Assembly (NCBI GenBank): GCA_027676805.1
Contig: JAQENU010000002.1
Coordinates: 248,001-312,000 of the forward strand
From: Coprobacillaceae bacterium UN01-12pH3A
GTDB taxonomy: Bacteria > Bacillota_I > Bacilli_A > Erysipelotrichales > Coprobacillaceae
Direction: 5' to 3'
DNA length: 64,000 nucleotides
Under the pieces are notes generated by a model. The model did not search any database. It saw only the letters and a list, made by a program, of their open reading frames with translations, and was not told the DNA's origin. Both the position numbers and the translations under genes were made by a program. Below, one piece after another: positions 1-8,399 of the stretch (the stretch's first letter is position 1; each line of letters starts with the position of its first letter).

Positions 1-1
1 G

Positions 2-145
2 ATCATCTTATTATGGCTGCTCGTTTTCTATCTTATTTTTCTTTTTTATGATATTGATGAAACGGCTTCTTATCTGCTTGTTCCCTATCTGCTTTGGATT
101 ACCTTTGCCAGCATTTTAAATATTTGTATCTACTACATGAATTAA
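2..145 (+). CDS. tspO: TspO/MBR family protein, C-terminal end (5' end outside window)
   Basis: The reading frame is open from the window edge and ends at TAA 143-145, giving the last 47 residues. Two hydrophobic stretches are separated by a short polar turn (YDIDETASY), and the end PYLLWITFASILN followed by a short aromatic tail is the typical last helix of the TspO/peripheral benzodiazepine receptor family, a five-helix membrane protein that binds porphyrins and related ligands. Only the last one and a half helices are visible, so length and start cannot be judged. The next gene follows on the same strand 41 bp later with its own SD. Confidence 0.8.
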   Translation: MILLWLLVFYLIFLFYDIDETASYLLVPYLLWITFASILNICIYYMN

Positions 146-186
146 TATGCTATACTGATAATAATTTAAAGCAAAGGAGAGACGTC

Positions 187-651
187 ATGATCGAGACCAG
201 ACACGTAAAACAAACAGAAATTTCACTTCTTTATACTTTAATTAAGGAATTAGGAGATTATTTAGGGGATGAGATTGAAATGGATGAAGCAGCTTTAGAA
301 AAAGCGATATTCGTTGATCACAGCTGTCATTCATTCCTTGTTTTTCACGATCAAAAACCTTGCGGCTATGCCTTATATTATTATACTTTTTCTACAATGA
401 CCGGTAAAAAAGGAATTTATCTGTTAGATTTGTATGTAAGAGAAAGTGCCCGTGGATTAGGATTGGGAAAAAAATTATTCATTGCTTTAGCGTCATTAGC
501 TAAGCAAGAGGATTGCTGCCGCATCGACTGGGATTGTCTAAAATGGAATCAGGGAAGCATGGAAATGTATCGTGCAATCGGCGCTTCGATACGTGATGAC
601 CATGAGTTCCTCCGTTTAGAACTGCCGCAGATTGAAGCTTTATTAAAGTAA
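187..651 (+). CDS. GNAT family N-acetyltransferase (diamine-acetyltransferase-like)
   Basis: 154 residues from ATG 187, which is preceded by the SD AAAGGAGAG; an upstream in-frame ATG at 94 lies inside the tspO end and has no SD. The acetyl-CoA loop RGLGLGK is at residues 89-95. The following RIDWDCLKWN..SMEMYRAIGA pattern (about 112-133) resembles the polyamine/diamine acetyltransferase branch of GNAT, in which a W-N-x-x-(A/S)-x-x-x-Y motif follows the substrate strand. The substrate is not provable from sequence. Length fits a single GNAT domain. A strong hairpin terminator starts right at the stop codon. Confidence 0.85.
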   Translation: MIETRHVKQTEISLLYTLIKELGDYLGDEIEMDEAALEKAIFVDHSCHSFLVFHDQKPCGYALYYYTFSTMTGKKGIYLLDLYVRESARGLGLGKKLFIALASLAKQEDCCRIDWDCLKWNQGSMEMYRAIGASIRDDHEFLRLELPQIEALLK

Positions 652-686
652 AAGAGATTATCGATAGGCCTCGATAATCTCTTTTT
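651..686. terminator. Bidirectional intrinsic terminator
   Basis: A 14-bp perfect stem (651-664 with 671-684, arms starting AAAGAGATT and ending AATCTCTTT) with a 6-nt loop and T-rich runs on both sides. It closes the GNAT gene on the + strand. On the - strand the stem overlaps the last codons of the 42-residue gene that ends at 658. Confidence 0.85.
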
Positions 687-786
687 GCACTTCTTTAATG
701 ATCGCTAAAGTGAGTGCTTCTTCCTTCTCCTTTTGATAACGCTGACAAAATGTCTCCACATACTCATTGAATTCGCTCTGACTCAT
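658..786 (-). CDS. Small 42-residue hypothetical protein
   Basis: Short reading frame starting with ATG 786-784 after a clear SD (GAGGTGAAGAG). The product begins MSQSEFNEYVETFC and ends IIKEVQKEIIEAYR. It is highly charged, rich in Glu/Lys/Gln, with no membrane segment, and looks helical. It ends inside the bidirectional terminator stem, so its last codons form part of the hairpin. It lies upstream of, and convergent with, the GNAT gene. I do not recognise a family; the SD and start spacing are the main support. Confidence 0.55.
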   Translation of the reverse strand: MSQSEFNEYVETFCQRYQKEKEEALTLAIIKEVQKEIIEAYR

Positions 787-827
787 TCTCTTCACCTCAT
801 TGCTATTCTAGCAGACTTGTAAAAAAA

Positions 828-2183
828 TTACGGAGTCGAGGCCTCTGTCAATGTATTTTCATCAAAATAATCTTTAAATATTTCCAGACTTTCTTCTCCT
901 AAGCCACGGATCAACATTTCTAAAAGATCTTTGGTTTTTGTCTCTGAATAGGCATAAGCTAAAAGATAGTCTTGAAGAATCGTCATCAATTTATCTTTGC
1001 CAAAACGATTGGCTAAACGGGTATACATCGATCCACCGCAAAAATACATAGCCTGTACATAACTGTTTTCATTAGGATATTCCCCATAGCTTTGATCGAT
1101 TCTTCCAATTTGTTCACTTAAACCATTCTCTGCCAGATACGTGGCGATGCTTTCGTCCAGCCAGGCTTCCTGATAACCATTATTTCCTACTATATTATAA
1201 AACCACTGATGAACTAATTCATGGCGGATCGTACTTTCATTTCCGTGCATGCTTTGCGAGATCATAATCAGCTGCGGATATTCCATTCCCTGCATTTCCA
1301 TATAAGTTTCCACAGTGTTCAAAGTTTGATAAGGATATCTGCCAAGCTGTATATTTAGATCCTTCGTTTCATTGATTAAAGTAATCAATGAACTGATTCC
1401 AATATTCTGATTAGCTGAATGGTAATAACTATTATATAGGATCCCGTCCTCAATTTGACTTACACATTGATAATCATTACCGATAACTAAGGCATAGTCG
1501 CGCACCGATGAAGCTTCATAGGTAACCGTTTTTTGACTTTCGCTTCTTGAAGTGTTTAATTTATCCCCGGTTCCGATAATGGTAAAATCATCAGGTGCAG
1601 TGATCGCTGCCGAATAATCTGCCACTTCGCTGTAAAAACATTCTCCATCACTAAAATAAGGTTCACTCACCCACTGCCCCTCTTCATAAACAGCTAGAAT
1701 CGGCAGACTGTTGCCTAAATAAAAATCGATGACCCCAGCTTTATTTTCCACATAACCATAGCGGGCATTCAGATGAGGAACATAAGCCTGATATTCCATT
1801 GAAAAAGTAAAGATTTCATTAGGAGCTAACGGTGTATTTAGGATAACCTCAACTGCGGTCGGATCGTCAAGACGTCTATAGTCAAGGGGTTCACCGGTAC
1901 TGGTTCTCACATTTTGAATGAGACTCATGCCGCCATCTTTTTCATCTTTGAACTGGCTGGGATAATCTCTAAACACGATTTCGTTCCATATATCCTGAGA
2001 CGTATTTTTAAGTGTGATCTCAATCTGAGAATAATATGTACGCTGTGCTGGATCTAACTGAATATTCACCTGATAATGATTGCGCCATTCATTAGGAAAC
2101 GGGAACGTTACTATTTTATGTGTTGTATTCTGACATCCTGTAACGACACATAATGCCAGCAATAAAAAGAAATATTTCTTCAT
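828..2183 (-). CDS. Lipoprotein M1-family metallopeptidase
   Basis: 451 residues from ATG 2183 (SD AAGGTGGGA); a longer in-frame start would run into the upstream gene. The N-terminus is a lipoprotein signal with lipobox VVTGC (Cys17), so the mature enzyme is tethered to the outer membrane face. Zinc ligands HELVH (residues 321-325) plus Glu344 (in WLDES) give the HExxH-x18-E arrangement of gluzincins, and GMEYP about 20 residues upstream is a variant of the GxMEN exopeptidase motif of M1 aminopeptidases. It is shorter than canonical M1 aminopeptidases (about 600-900 residues), lacking the C-terminal helical domain. Likely an extracellular peptidase; substrate unknown. Confidence 0.85.
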   Translation of the reverse strand: MKKYFFLLLALCVVTGCQNTTHKIVTFPFPNEWRNHYQVNIQLDPAQRTYYSQIEITLKNTSQDIWNEIVFRDYPSQFKDEKDGGMSLIQNVRTSTGEPLDYRRLDDPTAVEVILNTPLAPNEIFTFSMEYQAYVPHLNARYGYVENKAGVIDFYLGNSLPILAVYEEGQWVSEPYFSDGECFYSEVADYSAAITAPDDFTIIGTGDKLNTSRSESQKTVTYEASSVRDYALVIGNDYQCVSQIEDGILYNSYYHSANQNIGISSLITLINETKDLNIQLGRYPYQTLNTVETYMEMQGMEYPQLIMISQSMHGNESTIRHELVHQWFYNIVGNNGYQEAWLDESIATYLAENGLSEQIGRIDQSYGEYPNENSYVQAMYFCGGSMYTRLANRFGKDKLMTILQDYLLAYAYSETKTKDLLEMLIRGLGEESLEIFKDYFDENTLTEASTP

Positions 2184-2230
2184 TCTATCCCACCTTTTTT
2201 CCATTATAACGAATATAGGCAATGAAATAA

Positions 2231-2255
2231 ATAAAAATAGCCGCTGAGGGCTATT
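2231..2255 (-). terminator. Intrinsic terminator of nitroreductase gene
   Basis: Stem AATAGCC/GGCTATT (2236-2242 with 2249-2255), 6-nt loop, followed on the - strand by a T-rich run. The nitroreductase stop codon lies within the stem. Confidence 0.75.
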
Positions 2256-2775
2256 CAATGATACGAATATAATCTTCTTTTCTTTCTTTTGCTTTTGGAT
2301 AAGGACCATCGCTGTATCCTAGAATACAATTTGCAACACCGATATAATGATCCGGAATTCCCCATTGTTTTTTAAGTGCTTTTCCTTCATCACTTTCAAA
2401 TACTTCTCTAGCACGGTTAATCCAGCAAGAGCCAATATTCAAAGCATGAGCGGCATTCAGCAGATTACTCATCACACAGCTGGCATCTTGAATGCAGTTA
2501 TTGCTTTCACTATTGCCAAAGACGACCACGACAATAGGGGCTCCATAGAAAGGATCCTGTGTTCCGTTCATGACCTTTGCATTTAATTTTGAAAGCAATG
2601 CGACTGTATCCGGATTTGTCACCGCCACCATTAAAGGGGCTTGTTTTCCCATTGCGGTTGGTGCATAAGTTCCAGCCTCTAGGATTGCTTCAAGTTCCTC
2701 TTTTTTTATTGGTTCTTGTTTATATTTTCGAATACTGCGACGACTTTTTAATGATTCTAATACACTATTATCCAT
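2251..2775 (-). CDS. Nitroreductase family protein
   Basis: 174 residues from ATG 2775, SD GAGGTGATACT. The N-terminal RRSIRKYKQEPI and the following AGTYAPTAMGKQAP are the FMN-binding signature of the nitroreductase/NfsB fold, and the end GYSDGPYPKAKERKEDYIR matches the family's C-terminal arm. Such proteins are FMN-dependent oxidoreductases using NAD(P)H, usually dimers; the physiological substrate cannot be told. The downstream peptidase is on the same strand but separated by a terminator, so the two are probably separate units. Confidence 0.85.
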   Translation of the reverse strand: MDNSVLESLKSRRSIRKYKQEPIKKEELEAILEAGTYAPTAMGKQAPLMVAVTNPDTVALLSKLNAKVMNGTQDPFYGAPIVVVVFGNSESNNCIQDASCVMSNLLNAAHALNIGSCWINRAREVFESDEGKALKKQWGIPDHYIGVANCILGYSDGPYPKAKERKEDYIRIIE

Positions 2776-2818
2776 AGTATCACCTCTAGTTAGAACGTAA
2801 CACACATCTTTTCATTTG

Positions 2819-4063
2819 TCAATCTGCACTCATTTCCAAATTTTCCTGTATAGGCTTGTTTTTAATCATATGACGAATTTCTTTTTGAACGATCAGTGCA
2901 ATAATAGATAGAGCACTCGTTACAGAGCCGAACATTACGATCTGAGCAGTTCCAAAGTAATCCGCTAAGATAGAGAAAGAAGCCATTGCAATAGGAGTCA
3001 GTCCCATGGTCATTGTTCCGATCATGCCAAATACTTTTCCACGCATTTCTTGAGGGATAATTTCATACTGTACTTCATTTAAGACAACATTCAAGATGGC
3101 ATTGCCAAAACCAAAGATCATAGCCACTGCAATAAATAAGTAAAATCCTTTAGCGATTGGCAGCAATGTTAAACTGATACATTCAATGATGACAGAGATA
3201 GTAAATACTCGCCAGCGTTTTGCCCCATCTGTTTTCAGCAAACCATAGCCGATTACCCCAATCAAAGTTCCGACAGTTAACAGTCCCATACAGATCCCGT
3301 ATCCCGTTTCGGCAAGTAATGACGGTGTTTCCATAAAGTAAGGCAGCAGCAGTACCATCAATCCATTTCCAAAGAAATTAAGTAAACAGCATGTTAAAAT
3401 AGTGGCCTTTAGTCCTTTTTGATGATTCATAAAATGGAGACCACTTTTAAAATCTTCAAAAAATGTTAATTTTTCTCCTATTTGTGCTTTCTTAGGCACC
3501 GCAATAAATGATTCTGTAAAAGAAGAGATAAAGAACGAAATCCCATTTCCTAAAAAGATTAAGAGCGGTCCAAAGATACTTAGCAACACTCCGCTGACAC
3601 TCTGTCCAATAATCTGTACAATTGTAACAATCGATTGCTTAAATGACAATCCTCTTGATAACTGATCCTGCGGAATCAGATCCGGAAACACTGAGGACAT
3701 CGTTGGCTCAAAAATAGCCGAACATAATGCCATCATAATACCGGCAGCAAAAATCATCCATACTTCCAGACAATTCATAAATCCTAATACTGAGATAGCC
3801 AGCATGGTTGCCCCACATACAGCATCACTGTAAACAATGATGTGCTTGCGGTTAAGACGATCACATAATACCCCGCCAAATGGCGATAAAATAACCTTTA
3901 CCAATGTTTGACAGGCAAGTAAAATTCCCATCAAGGATTTTGACTGAGTGGTTTGCAAAATCCAAAAGCTAAGTGCTACACTATAAAGCACATCACCAAT
4001 ATTTGAGACAAACTTTCCTTGCATCAATAGTATAAAATCCTTATTCCATAATTTTGTTTTCAT
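2819..4063 (-). CDS. MFS transporter, macrolide-efflux-like
   Basis: 414 residues from ATG 4063 (SD AGGAG). About twelve hydrophobic segments are visible. The GGVLCDRLNRKHIIVYSD stretch after the second helix is the MFS loop 2-3 motif A (G-x-x-x-D-R-x-x-R/K). Overall similarity is to the MefA/enterobactin-exporter-like branch that exports drugs or small hydrophobic molecules. The promoter carries two palindromes (4079-4128), so expression is likely controlled by a repressor encoded elsewhere. Substrate unknown. Confidence 0.85.
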   Translation of the reverse strand: MKTKLWNKDFILLMQGKFVSNIGDVLYSVALSFWILQTTQSKSLMGILLACQTLVKVILSPFGGVLCDRLNRKHIIVYSDAVCGATMLAISVLGFMNCLEVWMIFAAGIMMALCSAIFEPTMSSVFPDLIPQDQLSRGLSFKQSIVTIVQIIGQSVSGVLLSIFGPLLIFLGNGISFFISSFTESFIAVPKKAQIGEKLTFFEDFKSGLHFMNHQKGLKATILTCCLLNFFGNGLMVLLLPYFMETPSLLAETGYGICMGLLTVGTLIGVIGYGLLKTDGAKRWRVFTISVIIECISLTLLPIAKGFYLFIAVAMIFGFGNAILNVVLNEVQYEIIPQEMRGKVFGMIGTMTMGLTPIAMASFSILADYFGTAQIVMFGSVTSALSIIALIVQKEIRHMIKNKPIQENLEMSAD

Positions 4064-4078
4064 ATTAGCTCTCCTAAC

Positions 4079-4128
4079 TGTGTATAACACTATATGTGCT
4101 ATACACACATTATAGTGTGTAATACACA
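4079..4128. promoter_or_regulatory. Candidate operators of the MFS gene
   Basis: Two related inverted repeats. TGTGTATA (4079-4086) faces TATACACA (4100-4107). A separate 13-bp odd palindrome, TGTGTA-A-TACACA, occupies 4116-4128. The second sits in the spacer of the promoter and the first just downstream of its -10, the usual geometry of repressor sites. The TGT/ACA ends resemble PadR- or TetR-type operators, but no regulator gene is adjacent. Confidence 0.6.
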
Positions 4129-4137
4129 GAATGTAAA
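4109..4137 (-). promoter_or_regulatory. Promoter of the MFS gene
   Basis: On the - strand TTTACA (4132-4137) and TATAAT (4109-4114) are 17 bp apart, a near-consensus SigA promoter about 45 bp upstream of the start codon. Confidence 0.75.
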
Positions 4138-4146
4138 GAAGAAAAT

Positions 4147-4171
4147 AAAAAAGAGTGAAAATTATTCACTC
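4147..4171 (-). terminator. Intrinsic terminator of MBL-fold hydrolase gene
   Basis: Stem GAGTGAA (4153-4159) / TTCACTC (4165-4171), followed on the - strand by TTTTTTATTTT. It ends the hydrolase gene just upstream of the MFS promoter. Confidence 0.8.
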
Positions 4172-5020
4172 TCACAGTTCAATGACCATGCCGTCATAGG
4201 CAAATTCGATGTTTTCATAATGTTTAGCAAGTTCTAAATAATCATCATAGCTCTTTCCCCAATCTTCTTCAATATGGGTCATGATGACTTGCTTGATTTG
4301 GTGCTGCTGCTTTATTTTCATGATTTCCTCTAATGTGAATAGCTCTCTTTTTAACATATTATCTTCGGCTAAAACTATTCCATTTTTTAATACCTCGCCT
4401 AATACGGCATTCCCTATAATTAAATAATCTGCCTGATCAAAACGGGAATCCTTCGGCCATGGCTTTACATCACAGGGAGCATAGATCAGCTTCTTTCCTG
4501 CCTTTTCAAAGATAAAAATAGTTACCTGATCTTTTTTATCCACAGGCACAAAGGTAATCTTAATATCTTGAATCAAGATACTGCCTTGAACCACTTGCCG
4601 CTTAACTAAATTCAAAGATTCATAATAATCAAAAACTGATCCTAATCGTGTCGTAATAGCGTTTAAGTCAGCCATGACGCCTTGAGCAGCATAAAGATTG
4701 ATTGGATTTGTACAGCCTTTCCCGATTGAAAGATCCAGCCAATTCAAACGTAAATGTTCGATTACGCGCATTCCAAAAGTATGATCAATATCTAAATGGC
4801 TATAGCAAATATGATCGATGGCTTGAATATCATGATCATTTAATGCCACCATGATATCTTCCGGTGTATCGACTAACAGATGTATGTCTTCTAAATAAAG
4901 TGAAGCACCGTGACGAGCATAAGGGATTCCCTTTTCCCTTGCCTCTTTACAGACAGCACACTGACATAATGGTCTTGGCAAGGCAACACAGCCGCCTGAT
5001 CCGGTAATAATAAATTTCAT
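4172..5020 (-). CDS. MBL-fold metallo-hydrolase (PhnP-like)
   Basis: 282 residues starting MKFIITGSGGCVALPRP. The glycine-rich start followed by a Cys cluster (C11, C19, C21, C24) is typical of a PhnP/YycJ-like subgroup of the metallo-beta-lactamase fold. The metal motif reads SHLDIDHTFG, so the second His of the usual HxHxDH is Asp; later conserved positions include the Asp in YAPCDVKPW and the final MTHIEEDWG. Function is probably hydrolysis of a phosphodiester or thioester, substrate not determinable. It has its own terminator and is convergent to nothing; the GH35 gene starts divergently 141 bp away. Confidence 0.75.
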   Translation of the reverse strand: MKFIITGSGGCVALPRPLCQCAVCKEAREKGIPYARHGASLYLEDIHLLVDTPEDIMVALNDHDIQAIDHICYSHLDIDHTFGMRVIEHLRLNWLDLSIGKGCTNPINLYAAQGVMADLNAITTRLGSVFDYYESLNLVKRQVVQGSILIQDIKITFVPVDKKDQVTIFIFEKAGKKLIYAPCDVKPWPKDSRFDQADYLIIGNAVLGEVLKNGIVLAEDNMLKRELFTLEEIMKIKQQHQIKQVIMTHIEEDWGKSYDDYLELAKHYENIEFAYDGMVIEL

Positions 5021-5161
5021 CTTCTTTCCCTCCCCTGGATATATTGTTTTTATTATAACTTAATTACTGATTTTCTCAAGGTTCATTTTCAGGATATGGA
5101 AGTCTATTTTTCTTTTCCTTAAATTTCTTTACAATAGAAAATGGAATAAAGGAGAAACAAT

Positions 5162-6904
5162 ATGAAATTGACTTATGATCAAGAAAATTTTTATTTAGAC
5201 AACAAGAAAATAACGATCCTATCCGGTGCTATTCATTACTTTCGTGTCGTTCCTGAGTATTGGGAAGATCGTTTAAAGAAATTAAAAGCCTGCGGATTTA
5301 ATACAGTGGAAACCTATATGCCATGGAATCTGCATGAAGAAGTGGAAAACGAATATAATTTCAGCGGCATGCTGGATATTGAACGCTTTTTGAACATTGC
5401 CAAAGAGCTTGGGCTTTATGCCATTGTCCGTCCCGGTCCTTATATTTGTGCAGAATGGGAATTCGGTGGTTTTCCGGCTTGGCTATTAAAAGACAGTGAT
5501 ATGAAGCTGCGCTGCCACTATGCGCCTTATGAAGAAAAAGTAAGAAAATACTTTCATGAAGTCATGACTCGCCTGCGCCCTCATTTATTAGAAAACGGCG
5601 GTAATATTATTATGATGCAGGTTGAAAATGAATATGGCAGCTATGGCAATGATAAAGATTACCTGCGTGCCATTGAGCAAATGTATCATGATGAACAGAT
5701 GAATGTCTGTTTGTTTACCAGTGACGGGGATGATGATTCCATGTTGAATGGCGGAACATTACCGCATTTATTAAAAATAGTAAATTTTGGTTCCAACAGT
5801 GAACGAAACTTTGATAATCTCTTAAAAGTACAGCCGGATGCGCCTTTGATGTGCGGTGAGTTTTGGAATGGCTGGTTTGATCACTGGGGAGAAGCACACC
5901 ATGTACGCGAAGCAGACGATACTGCAAAAGAATTTGACGCTATCCTCAATAGGAATGGCAGCATCAATTTCTATATGTTCCATGGCGGAACAAACTTTAA
6001 CTTTTATAATGGAGCGAATTACTACGATGACTATGCACCGACTGTGACCAGCTATGATTATCATTGCCTGCTCAATGAATTTGGGGATCGTACAGAAAAA
6101 TATTATGCATGTCAAAATGTCATTCGACAGCATGGCTTTGAGATTCCCGAATTAGAATGTATCGATCAGCCTAAGAAAGCCTATGGTAAAATTACCTTAG
6201 ACAAAGCTATCCCCTTATTTGCATGTCTTGATCAGCTTTCAAAAAAAGTCTCTCTTCCTTATGTATTGCCAATGGAAAAGCTAGATCAAAACTTTGGCTA
6301 TATCTTATACCGTACCCATTTAACCGGACCTTATCAGCCAAGAGAATTGAATATTCATGGACTGCATGACCGTGCTACAATTTATCTTGACGGAAAATAT
6401 GTGGGGATCGTTGAAAGAAATCAGCCTCATGAAAAAATCATGATCGGAGTTGAAAAAGGACAAACAATCCAACTGGATATTCTCGTTGAAAATATGGGAC
6501 GTGTAAACTATGGACCTGAGCTTTATGATCGCAAAGGAATCACAAAAGCAGTTTGTTTGGGATTACAGGAACTCCACCATTGGGAAATGTATCCTCTGCC
6601 AATGAAAGAGTTAACCTCAATCTCATATAAAGAAGGACAGTGCTATCATGAACCGGCTTTTTATCAGGGAACATTTGAAATAGATGAATGTCAGGATACT
6701 TTCATCTACTTAGATCATTTTACTAAAGGACATGTGTATATTAATGGCTTTAACCTAGGACGCTATTGGAAAAAGGGACCGCAAAGATCTCTGTATATTC
6801 CTGCACCACTGTTAAAGCAAGGGATAAATAAAATCGAAATTTTTGAAATACATCAATGTGATGATTTATCGATTGAACTTAAAGATACGCCTGATCTAGG
6901 CTAA
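5162..6904 (+). CDS. Glycoside hydrolase family 35 beta-galactosidase
   Basis: 580 residues, start ATG after AAAGGAG. The catalytic TIM barrel has GAIHYFRVVPEYW (22-34), RPGPYICAEWEFGGFPAWL (90-108), acid/base Glu157 in QVENEYG and nucleophile Glu233 in CGEFWNGW. The C-terminal third holds the jelly-roll modules ending in GFNLGRYWKKGPQRSLYIP, the standard GH35 tail. No signal peptide, so it acts in the cytoplasm on imported beta-galactosides. It converges on a GH1 gene through a shared terminator, forming a small beta-glycoside cluster with an RpiR regulator. Confidence 0.93.
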   Translation: MKLTYDQENFYLDNKKITILSGAIHYFRVVPEYWEDRLKKLKACGFNTVETYMPWNLHEEVENEYNFSGMLDIERFLNIAKELGLYAIVRPGPYICAEWEFGGFPAWLLKDSDMKLRCHYAPYEEKVRKYFHEVMTRLRPHLLENGGNIIMMQVENEYGSYGNDKDYLRAIEQMYHDEQMNVCLFTSDGDDDSMLNGGTLPHLLKIVNFGSNSERNFDNLLKVQPDAPLMCGEFWNGWFDHWGEAHHVREADDTAKEFDAILNRNGSINFYMFHGGTNFNFYNGANYYDDYAPTVTSYDYHCLLNEFGDRTEKYYACQNVIRQHGFEIPELECIDQPKKAYGKITLDKAIPLFACLDQLSKKVSLPYVLPMEKLDQNFGYILYRTHLTGPYQPRELNIHGLHDRATIYLDGKYVGIVERNQPHEKIMIGVEKGQTIQLDILVENMGRVNYGPELYDRKGITKAVCLGLQELHHWEMYPLPMKELTSISYKEGQCYHEPAFYQGTFEIDECQDTFIYLDHFTKGHVYINGFNLGRYWKKGPQRSLYIPAPLLKQGINKIEIFEIHQCDDLSIELKDTPDLG

Positions 6905-6935
6905 AAAAGAGCAGCGAATTTCGCTACTCTTTTAT
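6903..6935. terminator. Shared terminator between GH35 and GH1 genes
   Basis: Stem AAGAG-x-AGCGAA facing TTCGCT-x-CTCTT with one internal mismatch, flanked by A-runs on the left and T-runs on the right, so it can end transcripts from both converging genes. Confidence 0.75.
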
Positions 6936-8333
6936 TTCTCCATTATTTTTAATACATTCTTGATACCAGTAATAACTGTCTTTTGGTATTCTCTTTAATT
7001 GTTTGGGATCACTGTCCGTACGGTCAACATAAACAATCCCATAACGTTTTTCGACACCATTACTGCTGCTTAATACATCAATGAATGACCATGGGCTGTA
7101 AGCAATCATTTCAACGCCATCTTCAATGGCACGTCCCATGTTTTCAACCATGCCTTTTAAGTAAGCAGTACGGTAATCATCATGGATATGTCCGTCTTCT
7201 GTCAACACGTCACGATGTCCTAATCCGTTTTCGACCACCATCAATGGCAAATGATAACGTTCATACATGCGCAGTAAGGCATAATGCAGTCCGATTGGAT
7301 CTGTGTTCCAGTTCCATTCATTATATTCTGTATAAGGATTGATGTAGAATTGAGCCAGTCCGGGAATATTGCGGTCACGTCTTGGCATGTATGCGGCATT
7401 GTCATCGTTGATTTCTTCCCCATCACGATAAGCGCCGATAATTCCTGTTGTATACCAATTTAAAGCAATGAAATCCGGTTTAGCGTTAGATAACAAGTCT
7501 TCGTCTTCTGGTTCCATTTTAAACATAACGCCATCTTTAGTAAGTGAATTAATCAAATACTGCGGATGCTTCCCATAATAATGAACATCCATTAACCCAT
7601 ATACCATCATATCTTCTACTTTTTTGGCGGTCAGTACATCCTCCGGACGAACACTGGCGGCATAGTAAGTTGGATAAGATAAAACCGGTCCGATTTGTCC
7701 ATTTTGATTCATCTTACGATACTCTTTGACTGCTAAAGCGTGACCGATGCACATATGATGATATGCCTGCCAGCCTAAACGCGTTCTTTCGACCGGATCT
7801 TTTTCATCGATCCCTTGGAATAATGGCATACGGGTAATCACCATTTGTTCATTGATAGTCAGCCAGTATTTAACACGATCACCAAAGTTTTCAAAACATA
7901 CACGACAATAGCGGACAAAGTCATCGATACATTGACGGCTGACAAATCCACCATATTGATCAATCAATGCCATTGGAAAATCAAAATGATATAGTGTTAC
8001 AATCGGCGCTATTCCATTTGCGACTAATTCATTGATCAGATTATTATAAAAATCGATCCCTTTTTGATTGATTTCACCATTCCCATCGGGAATAATTCTT
8101 GCCCAAGAAATTGACATACGATAGCATGTCATTCCTAATTCCTTCATTAACTGCACATCTTCTTTATAGCGATGGTAATGATCCATCGCAATTTTAGTAT
8201 CCGCAATGGTATCCGATGTTTTAAAGGAACGCACATCCATGCTGGTCAGTCCTTTTCCATCTTCATCATATGCCCCTTCAATTTGGAAAGCCGATGTTGA
8301 AGCTCCCCATAAAAAATCTTTTGGAAATCCCAT
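6924..8333 (-). CDS. Glycoside hydrolase family 1, 6-phospho-beta-glucosidase/galactosidase type
   Basis: 469 residues, SD GAGGTGAG before ATG 8333. N-terminal [15 protein letters not shown] is the GH1 signature; acid/base Glu162 lies in TINEQ and nucleophile Glu369 in VVENG. Near the C-terminus a Ser run (422-424) followed by KRYGIVYVD (429-437) matches the phosphate-binding S..K.Y element of 6-phospho-glycosidases, so the likely substrate is a PTS-imported 6-phospho-beta-glycoside. The RpiR-type gene directly upstream on the same strand ends in a terminator and probably regulates it. No PTS gene is close by. Confidence 0.88.
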   Translation of the reverse strand: MGFPKDFLWGASTSAFQIEGAYDEDGKGLTSMDVRSFKTSDTIADTKIAMDHYHRYKEDVQLMKELGMTCYRMSISWARIIPDGNGEINQKGIDFYNNLINELVANGIAPIVTLYHFDFPMALIDQYGGFVSRQCIDDFVRYCRVCFENFGDRVKYWLTINEQMVITRMPLFQGIDEKDPVERTRLGWQAYHHMCIGHALAVKEYRKMNQNGQIGPVLSYPTYYAASVRPEDVLTAKKVEDMMVYGLMDVHYYGKHPQYLINSLTKDGVMFKMEPEDEDLLSNAKPDFIALNWYTTGIIGAYRDGEEINDDNAAYMPRRDRNIPGLAQFYINPYTEYNEWNWNTDPIGLHYALLRMYERYHLPLMVVENGLGHRDVLTEDGHIHDDYRTAYLKGMVENMGRAIEDGVEMIAYSPWSFIDVLSSSNGVEKRYGIVYVDRTDSDPKQLKRIPKDSYYWYQECIKNNGEIKE

Positions 8334-8369
8334 ATTTTCTCACCTCGTCTCTATTATAAAGGATAAATA

Positions 8370-8399
8370 AAAAAACAACTGCTCATAATTTGAGCAGTT
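8370..8399 (-). terminator. Intrinsic terminator of RpiR gene
   Basis: Stem AACTGCTC (8377-8384) / GAGCAGTT (8392-8399) followed on the - strand by G and a run of seven T. Confidence 0.85.

Noticed and set aside
2577..2777. + strand frame over the nitroreductase gene
   Set aside because: Antisense shadow with no SD; the - strand has FMN-binding motifs.
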